A DNA stretch of 64,000 bases from Paenibacillus_AB sp036577625 (lineage in GTDB: Bacteria > Bacillota > Bacilli > Paenibacillales > NBRC-103111): the NCBI RefSeq assembly GCF_036577625.1, contig NZ_JARBDC010000088.1, positions 202,417 through 266,416 of the forward strand, given 5' to 3'. Made by a program: the position numbers and the translations under genes. This document shows positions 26,828 to 35,965 of this stretch, piece by piece (position 1 is the first letter of the stretch; every line of letters begins with the position of its first letter). The notes under the pieces were generated by a model. That model searched no databases. It saw only the letters and a program-made list of their open reading frames with translations, and was not told the origin of the DNA.

Positions 26828-28153
26828 TCAGTCCGCGCCGAGCTTCGCCTGAATGTCTTTTTGCGCCGCCTGCACGGCCGCTTCCGGCGTCGTTTGCCCG
26901 GTCCACGTGCTCTCGATCTGCTTGAACAGGATGTCCTGGATTTCCGTTCCGGCGGCCGGATTCGGCTCGGGCAGCGCATAGTTCAGCGCGTCGACGAACG
27001 TTTTCAGAACGGCGTCTCCGGCCAGCTTGTCTTTGATCGGCTTCGCGTCCAGGTCGGCTTTGCGGGTCGACAGCGAGTTGAACGCGTCGAGCAGGAAGCC
27101 GCCTTCCGGCGTCAAGCCGTCTTTGACCGATACGGTGTTGAACCATTTGAGAAATTCCCAGGCTTCCTTCTGATGCTTCGACTTGTTGTTGACGCCCCAC
27201 ATCCACGTGTAGGCGATCGATCCTTTCTTCGTGCCGTCCGGGGACGGAAGCGGCGCCGTGCCGATATTTTTGTACGCGTCCTTCATCGTGCCGGCCAGCG
27301 AACCGGCGTACCAGCCCGCCTGGATCGTCATCGCCGTCTGCTCGGCCGGGAACGTTTTGCTTACGCTGAACGAAACGTCGGCGAGCCCGTCTTTGTAAAA
27401 CTTGGCGGCGTATTCCATCGTCTTTTTGCCGGCGTCGGAGTCGAGCTGCGCTTTTTTCAAATCGTCGCTGATCAGCTGCCCGCCCGCCGTCGCCATCAGC
27501 GACATGAACGGCTGGTCGACGATCGACGCGTAGCCGCGCACGAAGCCGAACCCTTGCTGCGTAATTTTGCCGGAGGCGTCTTTTTTCGTCAGCGCCTTGG
27601 CCATGTTGTACATTTCATCCCACGTTTTCGGCGGGTTGTCGAAGCCGGCCTCCTTCAGCAGCCGCTTGTTGTAAAACAGCGCGTAGGCGTTCACCTCGGT
27701 CGGGAAGCCGTACACTTTGCCGCCGATCGAGGCGCCTTTGACGGACGCTTCCGGATAGTTTTTCTTGATGTCGTCGACGACGTCGGCCGGCGGCTCGGCG
27801 AGCACTTTGTTTTTCGTGAGCTGGCCGCCCCACAGCGAGTAGACGTGCATAATGTCGGCGACCTGCCCGGCGGTTTGCTTCGCCTGGATCGTTTTCAGCA
27901 GCTCGCCGAAATCGACCGGCTCCAGCTTCACCTGGATGTCCGGATGGTCTTTGTTCCACATGTCCACGTACGGCTTCAGCTTCTCTTCCTGCGCGCCGGC
28001 GTAATGGGACAGCAGGGTGAGCGTGACCGGCTCTTTTTTGCCGCCGTCGCCGCCTTCCGCATTGTTTTTGCTCGAGCCGCAGGCGGTCAAACCGACGGCC
28101 AGCGCCGAAATGGCGGCCAAGCTTACTGCGCGAGTTGCCTTTTTGCTAATCAT
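26828..28153 (-). CDS. Sugar ABC transporter solute-binding lipoprotein (muropeptide-sugar candidate)
   Basis: A 441-residue family 1 binding protein: signal peptide MISKKATRAVSLAAISALAV, lipobox Cys25 (LTAC), then TLTLLSHYAGAQEEKLKPYV and a C-terminal AAVQAAQKDIQAKLGAD. It delivers a sugar to the two permeases downstream. GGGAGG precedes the ATG by eight bases. The locus (MurQ, MurR, NamZ) points to MurNAc or a MurNAc-containing oligosaccharide as cargo, which is inference. The transcript has a leader of about 280 bases with a cre-like site. Confidence 0.92.
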   Translation of the reverse strand: MISKKATRAVSLAAISALAVGLTACGSSKNNAEGGDGGKKEPVTLTLLSHYAGAQEEKLKPYVDMWNKDHPDIQVKLEPVDFGELLKTIQAKQTAGQVADIMHVYSLWGGQLTKNKVLAEPPADVVDDIKKNYPEASVKGASIGGKVYGFPTEVNAYALFYNKRLLKEAGFDNPPKTWDEMYNMAKALTKKDASGKITQQGFGFVRGYASIVDQPFMSLMATAGGQLISDDLKKAQLDSDAGKKTMEYAAKFYKDGLADVSFSVSKTFPAEQTAMTIQAGWYAGSLAGTMKDAYKNIGTAPLPSPDGTKKGSIAYTWMWGVNNKSKHQKEAWEFLKWFNTVSVKDGLTPEGGFLLDAFNSLSTRKADLDAKPIKDKLAGDAVLKTFVDALNYALPEPNPAAGTEIQDILFKQIESTWTGQTTPEAAVQAAQKDIQAKLGAD

Positions 28154-28352
28154 GAATGAGACCTCCCGTAACTGTTTGTTGTATCATTCCAAGCTGCCGG
28201 CCAAACGCCGCTCGGGCATGCCGGTCGCTTTTCCTGCCTGCGCGTTCGCGCCGATGCCGCGACGCCGTGTCGCCGATTCATTCGATACCGCTTTCATCCC
28301 GAAAAGGCTTTGGTTCGAACCGATCGCAGCCTGCCGCTGCTGAAATTGTTTC

Positions 28353-28366
28353 AGAAAACGCTTTCA
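28353..28366 (-). promoter_or_regulatory. CcpA cre-like site in the sugar operon leader
   Basis: The minus strand reads TGAAAGCGTTTTCT, matching the cre consensus at 13 of 14 positions. It lies about 70 bases downstream of the predicted transcription start, where CcpA would act as a roadblock. Confidence 0.5.
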
Positions 28367-28441
28367 GACGTCTTTTACGTCCTCGGCCGGCATCGTACCG
28401 GGCGTTTTCGTTTCGCTATCGCATTCCGGCGCCACGGCACC

Positions 28442-28502
28442 ATTATAGCACCGTAAAATTTAATTTCAAGAAAAATATTAATTCATAAAAATTTATTTTA
28501 CA
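28442..28502 (-). promoter_or_regulatory. Sugar operon promoter with MurR-like operator
   Basis: The minus strand has TTGAAA (plus 28464-28469), a 16-base spacer and TATAAT (plus 28442-28447) with TGC extension. This is the same arrangement and spacing as upstream of namZ, with shared flanks (CATTATAGCAC, ATTTCAA, AAAAATA, TTCATA). The A/T-rich block 28455-28502 is also bounded by GTAAAAT and ATTTTAC. Confidence 0.6.
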
Positions 28503-28525
28503 AACATGGCGTCATCGTTTATAGT
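28497..28525 (+). promoter_or_regulatory. Predicted murQ promoter
   Basis: TTTACA (28497-28502) and TATAGT (28520-28525) are separated by 17 bases on the plus strand. They abut the operator-like block, so one regulator could control both divergent directions. Confidence 0.45.
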
Positions 28526-28702
28526 TTAAGAAACCGCGCCAAGCGAACGGGCGTCATCGGGCGCATCCCCGCCGCTTGCGGGATCCGAACTGTTGCGGTG
28601 CCGAATAGAGTCTGTCCGTCGGTCGCTTGACGCCGTCGGGTGGCTCGAAATCGAACTTTCGCCCATCGACGTACCCGAGAGAAAACTTGTGGAGGAAGCT
28701 TT

Positions 28703-29638
28703 ATGCAACGTTCTTTGGAGCATCTTGTTACGGAACGGCAAAACGAACGCACGCGCCATATCGACCAAGCGTCGACGGCCGGCATTCTTGAAATGATGAA
28801 CGACGAAGACCAACTGATCGCCTCGGCCGTCCGGAAAGCGATTCCGGACATCGCCAAGGCGGTCGACGCGATCGTCGCCCGCTTCCGTCTGGGCGGCCGG
28901 CTGTTTTATGTCGGGGCCGGCACGAGCGGCCGGCTCGGCATCCTGGATGCGTCCGAATGTCCGCCGACGTTCGGAACGGATCCGGATATGGTGCAGGGCC
29001 TCATCGCCGGAGGCGATACGGCGATACGCCGGGCCGTCGAAGGCGCGGAGGACAACGAGGCGCTCGGCGCGGAGGACATCGCCGGCCGCGGCGTCGGCAA
29101 GCACGACGTCGTCGTCGGCATCGCCGCCAGCGGGCGGACGCCGTACGTGATCGGGGCGATGAAGCGGGCCAAGGAGGCCGGAGCCGCGGTCGTCTGCGTC
29201 TGCAACAACGCCGAATCGGCGATGAGCCGACACGCCGACATCGCGATCGAAGTCGTCGTCGGCCCGGAAGCGGTGCTCGGCTCTACCCGGCTGAAGGCGG
29301 GCACGGCGCAAAAAATGGTGCTGAACATGCTTACGACCGCCTCGTTCATTCAGATGGGCAAAGTATACGGCAATCTGATGGTCGATTTGCGGGCGACGAA
29401 TTACAAGCTCGTGCGCCGGGCGAAGCATATGATCCGTCTCGCCACGGGCGCATCGGACGAAGCGGTGGAGCGCGCCTTCCGGGCGACCGGCGGCGACGTC
29501 AAAACGGCGACGGTCATGATCGCCACCGGCTCCTCCTGCGAGCGGGCGCGCGAGCTGCTGCGGAAATCCGGGGGATTCGTCCGGAAAGCGATCGAAATCG
29601 GCCAGTCCGCGAACTATGCGGACAAATCGGGAACGTAA
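28703..29638 (+). CDS. murQ: N-acetylmuramic acid 6-phosphate etherase
   Basis: A 311-residue SIS-domain lyase. It starts MQRSLEHLVTERQNERTRHI and carries the MurQ signature YVGAGTSGRLGILDASECPP, with the expected catalytic Glu at residue 85 and FGTDPDMVQGLIAGG following. It cleaves the lactyl ether of MurNAc-6-phosphate to give GlcNAc-6-phosphate and D-lactate in the cytoplasm. GGAGGAA precedes the ATG by seven bases. It is divergent from the sugar importer operon. A MurNAc kinase or PTS is needed to make its substrate, and neither is present in the window. Confidence 0.95.
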   Translation: MQRSLEHLVTERQNERTRHIDQASTAGILEMMNDEDQLIASAVRKAIPDIAKAVDAIVARFRLGGRLFYVGAGTSGRLGILDASECPPTFGTDPDMVQGLIAGGDTAIRRAVEGAEDNEALGAEDIAGRGVGKHDVVVGIAASGRTPYVIGAMKRAKEAGAAVVCVCNNAESAMSRHADIAIEVVVGPEAVLGSTRLKAGTAQKMVLNMLTTASFIQMGKVYGNLMVDLRATNYKLVRRAKHMIRLATGASDEAVERAFRATGGDVKTATVMIATGSSCERARELLRKSGGFVRKAIEIGQSANYADKSGT

Positions 29639-29737
29639 TATCCAAGCCGACACACGGCTATTTTCCGGCAATGCAATGCGAAGCTTCGTTCGGGAGAAGC
29701 GACAGTCGCCGGCTTCGGCTTCCGCCTCCGTATCGGG

Positions 29738-29924
29738 GATAGCGGAACCGCATTCCTTTATTTGGCAAAATCAGCTTGGTACAAGCGGCTTAGCGGAACG
29801 AAAATCCGTTATTCGGCAAGTAGCAAAACGAATCCCGTCGTTTCGCCCAAAATAACGGAACGCAATACCTTTATTTTCGGAAATGCCGGGAAATAAGCGG
29901 CATATCGGAACGCGGTTCCGTTAA
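29738..29924. repeat. Four-unit phased palindrome array (CGGAA/TTCCG type)
   Basis: Units start at 29738, 29789, 29851 and 29901 (spacings 51, 62, 50). Each has the form ATAGCGGAA, a short loop, then TCCGTTAT or a variant. The array lies between murQ and a terminator on the same strand, so it may be transcribed as the murQ 3' region. Apart from array and terminator, the 29639-30091 gap shows nothing coding. Confidence 0.75.
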
Positions 29925-29960
29925 CGCCAAAGCGCCATCCTCGCCAAGCTCGCCAAGTCA

Positions 29961-29986
29961 ACCGTCCGGCCGCCGGACGGTTTTTT
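29961..29986 (+). terminator. Rho-independent terminator downstream of murQ
   Basis: ACCGTCCGG and CCGGACGGT form a 9-bp stem with a three-base loop, followed by six T residues. It is the first strong terminator after murQ. Confidence 0.85.
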
Positions 29987-30091
29987 CGTATGCCAAACCC
30001 GGGATTGGCGAAGCATGTCCCAAACGATTAGATTGATCGGAGTTGTTGTGAAAGGGCCGGCGAATGGCATCTATAATAGGGGGAGAAGGAT

Positions 30092-31847
30092 GTGGTTGCG
30101 ATCGAATCCGTTCGAACGACCGAACAGGAACGAATCGAAGACGAGGAGATGGCCGAAAGAGCACGCTCGGGCGATACGGAAGCGTTCGGGCAGCTGATCC
30201 GAAAACATCGGGAGCGGGCGTTCGGCTGGGCGCGTTCGATGTCCGGGGACGAAGCTCTTGCGGAAGATATCGTCCAGGAAGCTTTGGTGAAAGCATTTTT
30301 GCATATGGGCCGGCTGGTGGAGCCGAACCGCTTCCTCGGCTGGCTCCGGCAAATCGTCCAAAACGAAGCGAACATGAAGCTGCGCCGCGGAGGGCCGTAT
30401 CGCCGGGAAAGGCCGCTTTCCAGCTTTTCGGTCGCGGGAGTCGATGCGGAAAACGGCGAATCCGACGAGCGCGTGCTTGAACGATTGCCGGACCGAATCG
30501 GCGAAACCGCAGCTGACGGGCCGAACGAACACGATCCGATGCGGCGATTTATGCGCAACGAATCGACCCGCTTCATCCGTTCGCTGCTCCACTGCTTGAA
30601 CGAACGGGAACGGGGCATGTTCGAAGCTTACTTCTGGATGCAATGCTCCGCGGAGGAAGTCGCCGCCTTGTACCGGACGACGCCCGGAAGCGTTCATACG
30701 TACCTGCATCGCTCTAAAAAGAAGTTGCGGCAGGCCGTGTACCGGGAGCGAATCGGCCAGAGCAATCCGGACGCGGAATTCGCCTCGCCGAGGAAACGGT
30801 CGGTCTCGATCGCGACCGGGCGGCCGGATGCGGGCCTTACGTTCGTCGACCGGATCGCCAAGCTGCTGCGAAGCCGCGGCGAGCGCGCATCGACGGCCGA
30901 TGCCGCGGGAAGAAGCGGACATGCGTTCCGGCTCAAGCTGTCCCGGAAAACGACGTATGCCGACGGCGTATTCGTTTTCGACTGGATGCGGGACATTACC
31001 GATCTGATCGCTCCTTACGGGTACGATCCGATGTTCCTGACCGGCCCGCTGGAAGGCAGCCCGTTGCCGCTGCATGCGGTATCCATGCGGTTCGGCGTCG
31101 TTCGCGCGGACGAGGAAGCGGTGTTGTCCCTTCGTTCGCGGCTCCGTCGACTCGGGAAGCCCGGTGCTGTTTTTCGATACATACGCCCGGAAGCCTTGCG
31201 TGCACGAATGGAATTTGATTTACGCATACGACGATGCGGAGCAGACCGTAGAAGTAACCGACACCTCCCCGCCTTACCGGAAAACGTTAAGCTATGCCCA
31301 GCTGGCCGCCTCGCCGCTTCGCTTCCTTTGCGCGGTGAAAAAGACGAACCGGCCCGCGCAGCCCGACGATCCGCTGCGGTCGCTAAAGTCCGTCATCCGC
31401 TATATGCGCGAAGGGGACGGGACGTTTCAGCAAACGATGTATACGTCCTATGTTTCGGGGCTCCGGGCTTACGACGCCTGGATTCGGCATCTGCGGGAAG
31501 GGCCGCGCGTCGCCAACGGCTACGGCCATCGTTACATGGCTTACGCTTATTCCGGCGCAAGATCGTTCGCCGGACCTTATATTCGCTCGCTGGTTGTCGA
31601 AAGGTTCGCGGAAGGGCCGATCGGACTCGCCGCTTCGTTGTTCGGGCAACCGGCCGGCCGGCTTTCGGAAGTGAGCCGCCTGTGCCCGCTGCACGGCGAA
31701 TCGGAGTGGAACGAGGAAGCGATAGAGGCGTCGATCGGGCTGCTCGGGTAAGCCCGGCAAGCCGAGGAGCGCGCATTGGCCCATCTGGAGGAGGCGGTTC
31801 GGATGATGGAAATGAAATCGATACGACAAGAGGAGACAAAACGATGA
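30092..31847 (+). pseudogene. ECF sigma factor with long C-terminal extension, broken
   Basis: From the GTG at 30092 the frame encodes sigma region 2 (EDIVQEALVKAFLHMGRL) and region 4 (ERERGMFEAYFWMQCSAEEV). A C-terminal extension follows that I do not recognise. Near 31150-31165 the frame is lost; another frame continues convincingly (SPVLFFDTYARK, then IYAYDDAEQTVEVTDTSPPY) to a TAA at 31749-31751. The same frame then stays open (ARQAEERALAHLEEAVRMME) to a TGA that overlaps the next gene's ATG (31844-31847). The intact protein would be about 585 residues. One frameshift and one nonsense codon are therefore present, or sequencing errors mimic them. Confidence 0.65.
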
Positions 31848-32964
31848 GCGAAACGATCGAGTTAACGATAGTCACCCAAGCGAACGGCGATAGTTTGAAG
31901 GCGCTATCGGCAAGGCGGAATCGTTCGAAGCCGGCACGGGGAACATCCGGATCCGGATCGAGCAGGCGAACGGCAATTTCGAGGTGCTGAACCGAATCCG
32001 AAGCGGCGAACCGGGCGATCTGATCCATTTATCGGAAAGCGTGTTCGCGCCATATTTGCGTCAAGGGCATATTATCGACCTGATGCCGTTTTTGCGGGAA
32101 GATTCGCGCTTGTCCGCGGACGATTTTTATAAGGGAGCGCTGGAAGGGCCTTCGGTCGACGGCAAACTGGCGGCGCTGCCGGTTGACATGCAGGTGCCTC
32201 TGAACTTTTATCGCAAACGGGCGTTCGAGGAAGCGGGGATCGCCGAGCCGGCGAACGACTGGACGTTCGGGCAGTTTTTGGAGACGGCGGCCCGGCTGAC
32301 GAACGAGAAGCGATACGGGTTTCGCCTTGGGATCGATCTCGAGTGGTTCGAGCCGTTCGTCAAACGAAGCGGCGGCGCCTATTTGTCGGCCGACGGCGCA
32401 ACCGCGAAAGGATATGCCGACAGCGAAGCGACGGCCGAAGCGCTTCGGCGCATCGTCGACTGGTTCCGGGTTCATCGTATCGTTCCCCGCTCCGTCGAAG
32501 GAGGCGGCTTTGGCGAAACGTTCGCCATGGCGTTCGATTTTTCGTGGTGCCTTCCTTATGTCCTGCGGCACCATGCGGACGAGTACGGCGTCGTCGGCCT
32601 GCCCCGAACCGCGGAAGGCGCCGATACCAATATGGTGTATATGGGCGGGTACGGTATTTCCGCCGCGTGCAAACATCCCGAACTCGCATGGCTGCTGCTC
32701 AAGGAGCTGTCCGCGCCGGAAACGGGCGGCCCGCTCAGCCTGTTGCCTGCCACCAAGCCGATCGCCCGCCGGCTCCGCAAAACGGATCACCCCGTCTGGG
32801 GGCAAGCGCTCGCGGAGCTCGACAAAGCGTCGAAAAGCGCGTTTTACGTCAGCCGGAAGTGGAACGCCAACCGGCAAATTTTCAATCAGGATCTCGTGAG
32901 ATGGATCGATGAAGGCGCCGACGTCAAAGCTTCGCTGAAGCGATGGGCGGAGCTGACGGGCTGA
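31844..32964 (+). pseudogene. Solute-binding-protein-like gene without signal peptide, frameshifted
   Basis: The ATG at 31844, with AGAGGAG upstream, overlaps the ancestral sigma stop codon. The first about 20 residues (MSETIELTIVTQANGDSLKA) continue in another frame from about 31894-31912 (IGKAESFEAGTGNIRIRIEQ). That frame runs through a family 1 binding-protein body (PLNFYRKRAFEEAGI, then FGQFLETAARLT) to 32964. No signal peptide or lipobox is present, so the protein would be cytoplasmic, unlike a transporter subunit. The tight coupling to a sigma factor suggests an intracellular ligand sensor or sigma regulator (inference). Confidence 0.6.
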
Positions 32965-32978
32965 ATCGCCGGATCGGG

Positions 32979-33012
32979 GGGCGGAATAAAGCGGCGCGCT
33001 TTGTTTCCGCCC
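32979..33012. terminator. Hairpin between convergent genes
   Basis: GGGCGGAA pairs with TTTCCGCCC, and AAAGC pairs with GCTTT inside it. It lacks a clear T run, so it may serve as a weak bidirectional terminator. Confidence 0.4.
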
Positions 33013-33026
33013 GGCTCCGCCCCGGC

Positions 33027-34364
33027 CTATTCGTCCGTCCGGGCCGCGGCGGTACCCCCGCCCGTCGGAACGATGGCGCCGAACCGTTCCAGACGCTCGC
33101 GCAGCAGCCCGACCGGCACGTCCCGCACCGAGCAGTTCCGTTCGGCGGCGATCGCCGCCGCCATGCCGGCCGCCTGTCCGGTCGCCATGCAGCTCGCCTG
33201 GACGCGAAACGCCGAATTCGCCATCCGGTCCCCGGATACGCAGCGGCCGGCAACGAGCAGATCGTCGCTTCCTTTCGGAATTAACGCCCGGTACGGCAGC
33301 GTCGGCACGATGCCGGGCTCGATCATTTTTTGCTCGATATGGTAGCCGCTGTGGTGATGCAGATCGATCGGGTAAAAGCTGTAGCATACCGCATCCGGCC
33401 ATACGTAGCCGGAAAGGTACGACCGCTCGTCGACTTCCGTCTCCCCTTCGATGCGCCACGTCTCGCGTATGCCGCATTCGTTCGCGAAGTAACGGACCTC
33501 GAGCCGCTCGCATCCCGGCACCCGGCGCAGCATCGCGAACGTGTCCAGCAAATGCCGCCGCGCCTTCACTTCCGCGGCCGTTCTCGTCTCCGAATCCGAA
33601 CCGTCGATGTCCTGGACGTGCATGTTGATCCGTCCGGCCTTCAAATCGTTGTACAGGCCGAAGCGGCTGCGGACCGCTCCCCCGTTCCGGAGCGCCTCCT
33701 CGTACAGCCGGTTCAGCTCGCCTTGATCGACCGCGGCCGGATCGTAGCCGCCGATATCGTTGATCAGCGTCCCCGGCTGAAGCCGCTCGCCTTTTTTCCG
33801 CGCGTATCCCATCATGCCCGCCACGTCGGCGTCGCCCGTCGCATCGATCAGCTTGCTCGTCTTGAACCATTTCAAGCCCGACTTGCCGACGACCGCGACA
33901 TAAACGCCGTCTTTGCCCTTCAGGACGGCAGCGGGCATTTCGTGCAGCCGCAGGCGTACGCCCGCTTCGAGGCAAAGCCGGTCCAATACGGCGCTGTAAA
34001 TAAACCGGTTCACCAAAATTTGATGCATCCAATGCTTCGGCGGGACGACGGAGAAATCCGGCAGCTCCGCTCCGCCCAGCTCCGCGGTCCGTTCGACGAT
34101 TTCCCAGCCGATGCCGCGAATGACCTGCTTCCCCCAGGCGTGAAACAAGCCGGGGAAATTGACCGAGGCTACGATCGTCGTGCCGCCGAGAACGCCGTTT
34201 TTCTCCACGAGAGCCGTTCGCATGCCGGCACGGGCCGCCTGAATGGCCGCCGTGCATCCCGCCGATCCGCCGCCGAACACCATGATGTCGTATTCGCCCC
34301 GAACTTCGTTTCCCGCCGGCAGCGGGATCGCCGCAGGCCGCCCTCCTCCTGGCCCGCCGCTCAT
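33027..34364 (-). CDS. FAD-dependent oxidoreductase
   Basis: A 445-residue flavoprotein. The dinucleotide-binding motif MVFGGGSAGCTAAIQAARAG lies near residue 28, with the family pattern LGGTTIVASVNFPGLF after it and a C-terminal FAD segment LLVAGRCVSGDRMANSAFR. It fits the FAD_oxidored group (Pfam PF12831), often found in sugar-utilisation loci, with unproven substrates. It overlaps the preceding binding-protein gene by four bases (ATGA), so the two are co-translated. A role in oxidising the imported sugar or its product is inference. Confidence 0.85.
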   Translation of the reverse strand: MSGGPGGGRPAAIPLPAGNEVRGEYDIMVFGGGSAGCTAAIQAARAGMRTALVEKNGVLGGTTIVASVNFPGLFHAWGKQVIRGIGWEIVERTAELGGAELPDFSVVPPKHWMHQILVNRFIYSAVLDRLCLEAGVRLRLHEMPAAVLKGKDGVYVAVVGKSGLKWFKTSKLIDATGDADVAGMMGYARKKGERLQPGTLINDIGGYDPAAVDQGELNRLYEEALRNGGAVRSRFGLYNDLKAGRINMHVQDIDGSDSETRTAAEVKARRHLLDTFAMLRRVPGCERLEVRYFANECGIRETWRIEGETEVDERSYLSGYVWPDAVCYSFYPIDLHHHSGYHIEQKMIEPGIVPTLPYRALIPKGSDDLLVAGRCVSGDRMANSAFRVQASCMATGQAAGMAAAIAAERNCSVRDVPVGLLRERLERFGAIVPTGGGTAAARTDE

Positions 34365-35680
34365 TTGCGCACCGCCTCTTCCAACGCTTTGTTCGCCTGC
34401 TCCTCGCTCACCCGCAGCGCCGTGTTCAAATCCATCACGCCTCTCATGACTTTGGCCAAATTCGCCGCCAGCGGCGTCAGCACCAACCCTTCGTTCGCGG
34501 AACGCGCCATCGGGGCGGCCGGCTTGTTCGCATACAGCGCTTCGACGATTTGCTTATCCTTAAACGCGGTGTCCTGCGCGTACGCATCCCGGACCGCCTT
34601 CGTTTTGACGACGGGAATGAACCCTTTCCGCGACAGCTGCATCTGGAATTCGTCCGACACCAAAAAATGCAACACTTCCATCCCTTGATCCTTATACTTG
34701 CTCGAGCTCGTAACAAACAGGCCGTTCGGGTAAGGCTGCGAGCCTACGCCGGGCAAATCGCCGAAAACCGGCAGGCTGACGATGCCCCAGTCGAACGTGC
34801 CGAAGTCCGGCTGCAGCTGCAAATAAAAATTCATGACGAACATGGCCAAATGTTTGTCTTTCATGAAATTGTCGTTGGTGATCGATTTGTTCGACGCGAT
34901 TAAATAGTGGCGGTACCCGTCCGCCTCGGTCGGCTCGAGAATCGTCTTGCCGACGAGCTTGCGGTAGGCGTCGGAATCGATCGCCGCCTTGCCCGTCGTT
35001 TCGCTAACGAACGGCAGCGAATACGGATTCATCGTCAGCATGTGATTGACGGAAACGCCGAGGCCGAGATACTGGACGCCCCCGTCGAAGCGGGTCAACC
35101 GTTTGCCGAGCGCGATCGCTTCATCCCACGTCATGCCGTTCTTCGGGTATTCGACGCCGAATTTATCGAAAATGTCCTTGTTGTAATAAAGCACGAGCCC
35201 GCCGTCGTGCAGCGGGAAGCCGTACAGCTTCCCTTTGTCGCTGAGCGCATCGAACACAGGCTTTTCGAACCGGCTGGCATCGATTTGATGCGACTTCATG
35301 AGCGGAGCCAAATCGAAGTTCAGCCCGTTGTCGATAATATTGGTGCGCATGCCGCCGAGCGAATCGTGGACGAGATCGACCGTCTGTCCCGCCGCGATAT
35401 GATTTTGCAGCGTATTTTTGGCCGACCCCTGGATGTAGGTGAATTTGTAGTTCGGAAACTTCTGCTTAAGCGCGTTCCCGAATCGTTCGTTCCATACTTC
35501 CTCCGTATTGCCGACCGCCCCGAAAATCACGAGCTCCGCCGGCTCGTCCGCGTACGATTTCGGCGAAACGCCCGGCGCCGGCGGTTCTTCCTTGTCGTTC
35601 GCCGCTCCGCAAGCCGCGGCCAGCAAGGCGACAGCCACGCCTATCCCCGTTACGATCGGTATTCGTTTGGTCGTTCCCAT
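34361..35680 (-). CDS. ABC sugar transporter solute-binding lipoprotein (orphan)
   Basis: A 439-residue lipoprotein: signal peptide MGTTKRIPIVTGIGVAVALL with lipobox Cys24 (AAAC), then the binding-protein fold with YYNKDIFDKFGVEYPKNGMT and a C-terminal LNTALRVSEEQANKALEEAV. It is clearly related to the proteins at 17178-18476 and 42162-43436. There is no permease or ATPase gene nearby; instead it is coupled to an FAD enzyme. The divergent AraC gene probably activates it. The 285-base divergent gap has a weak cre-like match near 35750 and no gene. Confidence 0.9.
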   Translation of the reverse strand: MGTTKRIPIVTGIGVAVALLAAACGAANDKEEPPAPGVSPKSYADEPAELVIFGAVGNTEEVWNERFGNALKQKFPNYKFTYIQGSAKNTLQNHIAAGQTVDLVHDSLGGMRTNIIDNGLNFDLAPLMKSHQIDASRFEKPVFDALSDKGKLYGFPLHDGGLVLYYNKDIFDKFGVEYPKNGMTWDEAIALGKRLTRFDGGVQYLGLGVSVNHMLTMNPYSLPFVSETTGKAAIDSDAYRKLVGKTILEPTEADGYRHYLIASNKSITNDNFMKDKHLAMFVMNFYLQLQPDFGTFDWGIVSLPVFGDLPGVGSQPYPNGLFVTSSSKYKDQGMEVLHFLVSDEFQMQLSRKGFIPVVKTKAVRDAYAQDTAFKDKQIVEALYANKPAAPMARSANEGLVLTPLAANLAKVMRGVMDLNTALRVSEEQANKALEEAVRK

Positions 35681-35965
35681 TCAAGCGCTCCCCTTTTCTT
35701 TTTCGGGTCCAAGCAGGCCTGCTTCCCATGTTTATTGTAGGAGAAAACGCTTTACTTCCTCCATGCACTTTTGTAAGCTAAACCATATACAAAAAATCGC
35801 CGCCCGGCGCTGCAAGGTTCTTCCGGCCGTTGCGGCAGTTCGGCCGCTCCGGAAGAGGAACGCGGCTCGGGATATATCGTGGATCGCCGTCATGCGGCGC
35901 CACGCCGCAATCGGCGATGAACGGGCGGGATCGTTGTACCGACAAGCAGACGGGGAGAGGTGCGG

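Noticed and set aside
32029..34257. 742-codon minus-strand open frame over the FAD gene and the binding-protein remnant
   Set aside because: Its sequence is the out-of-frame reading of the FAD gene and the antisense of the other gene; no motif is coherent.
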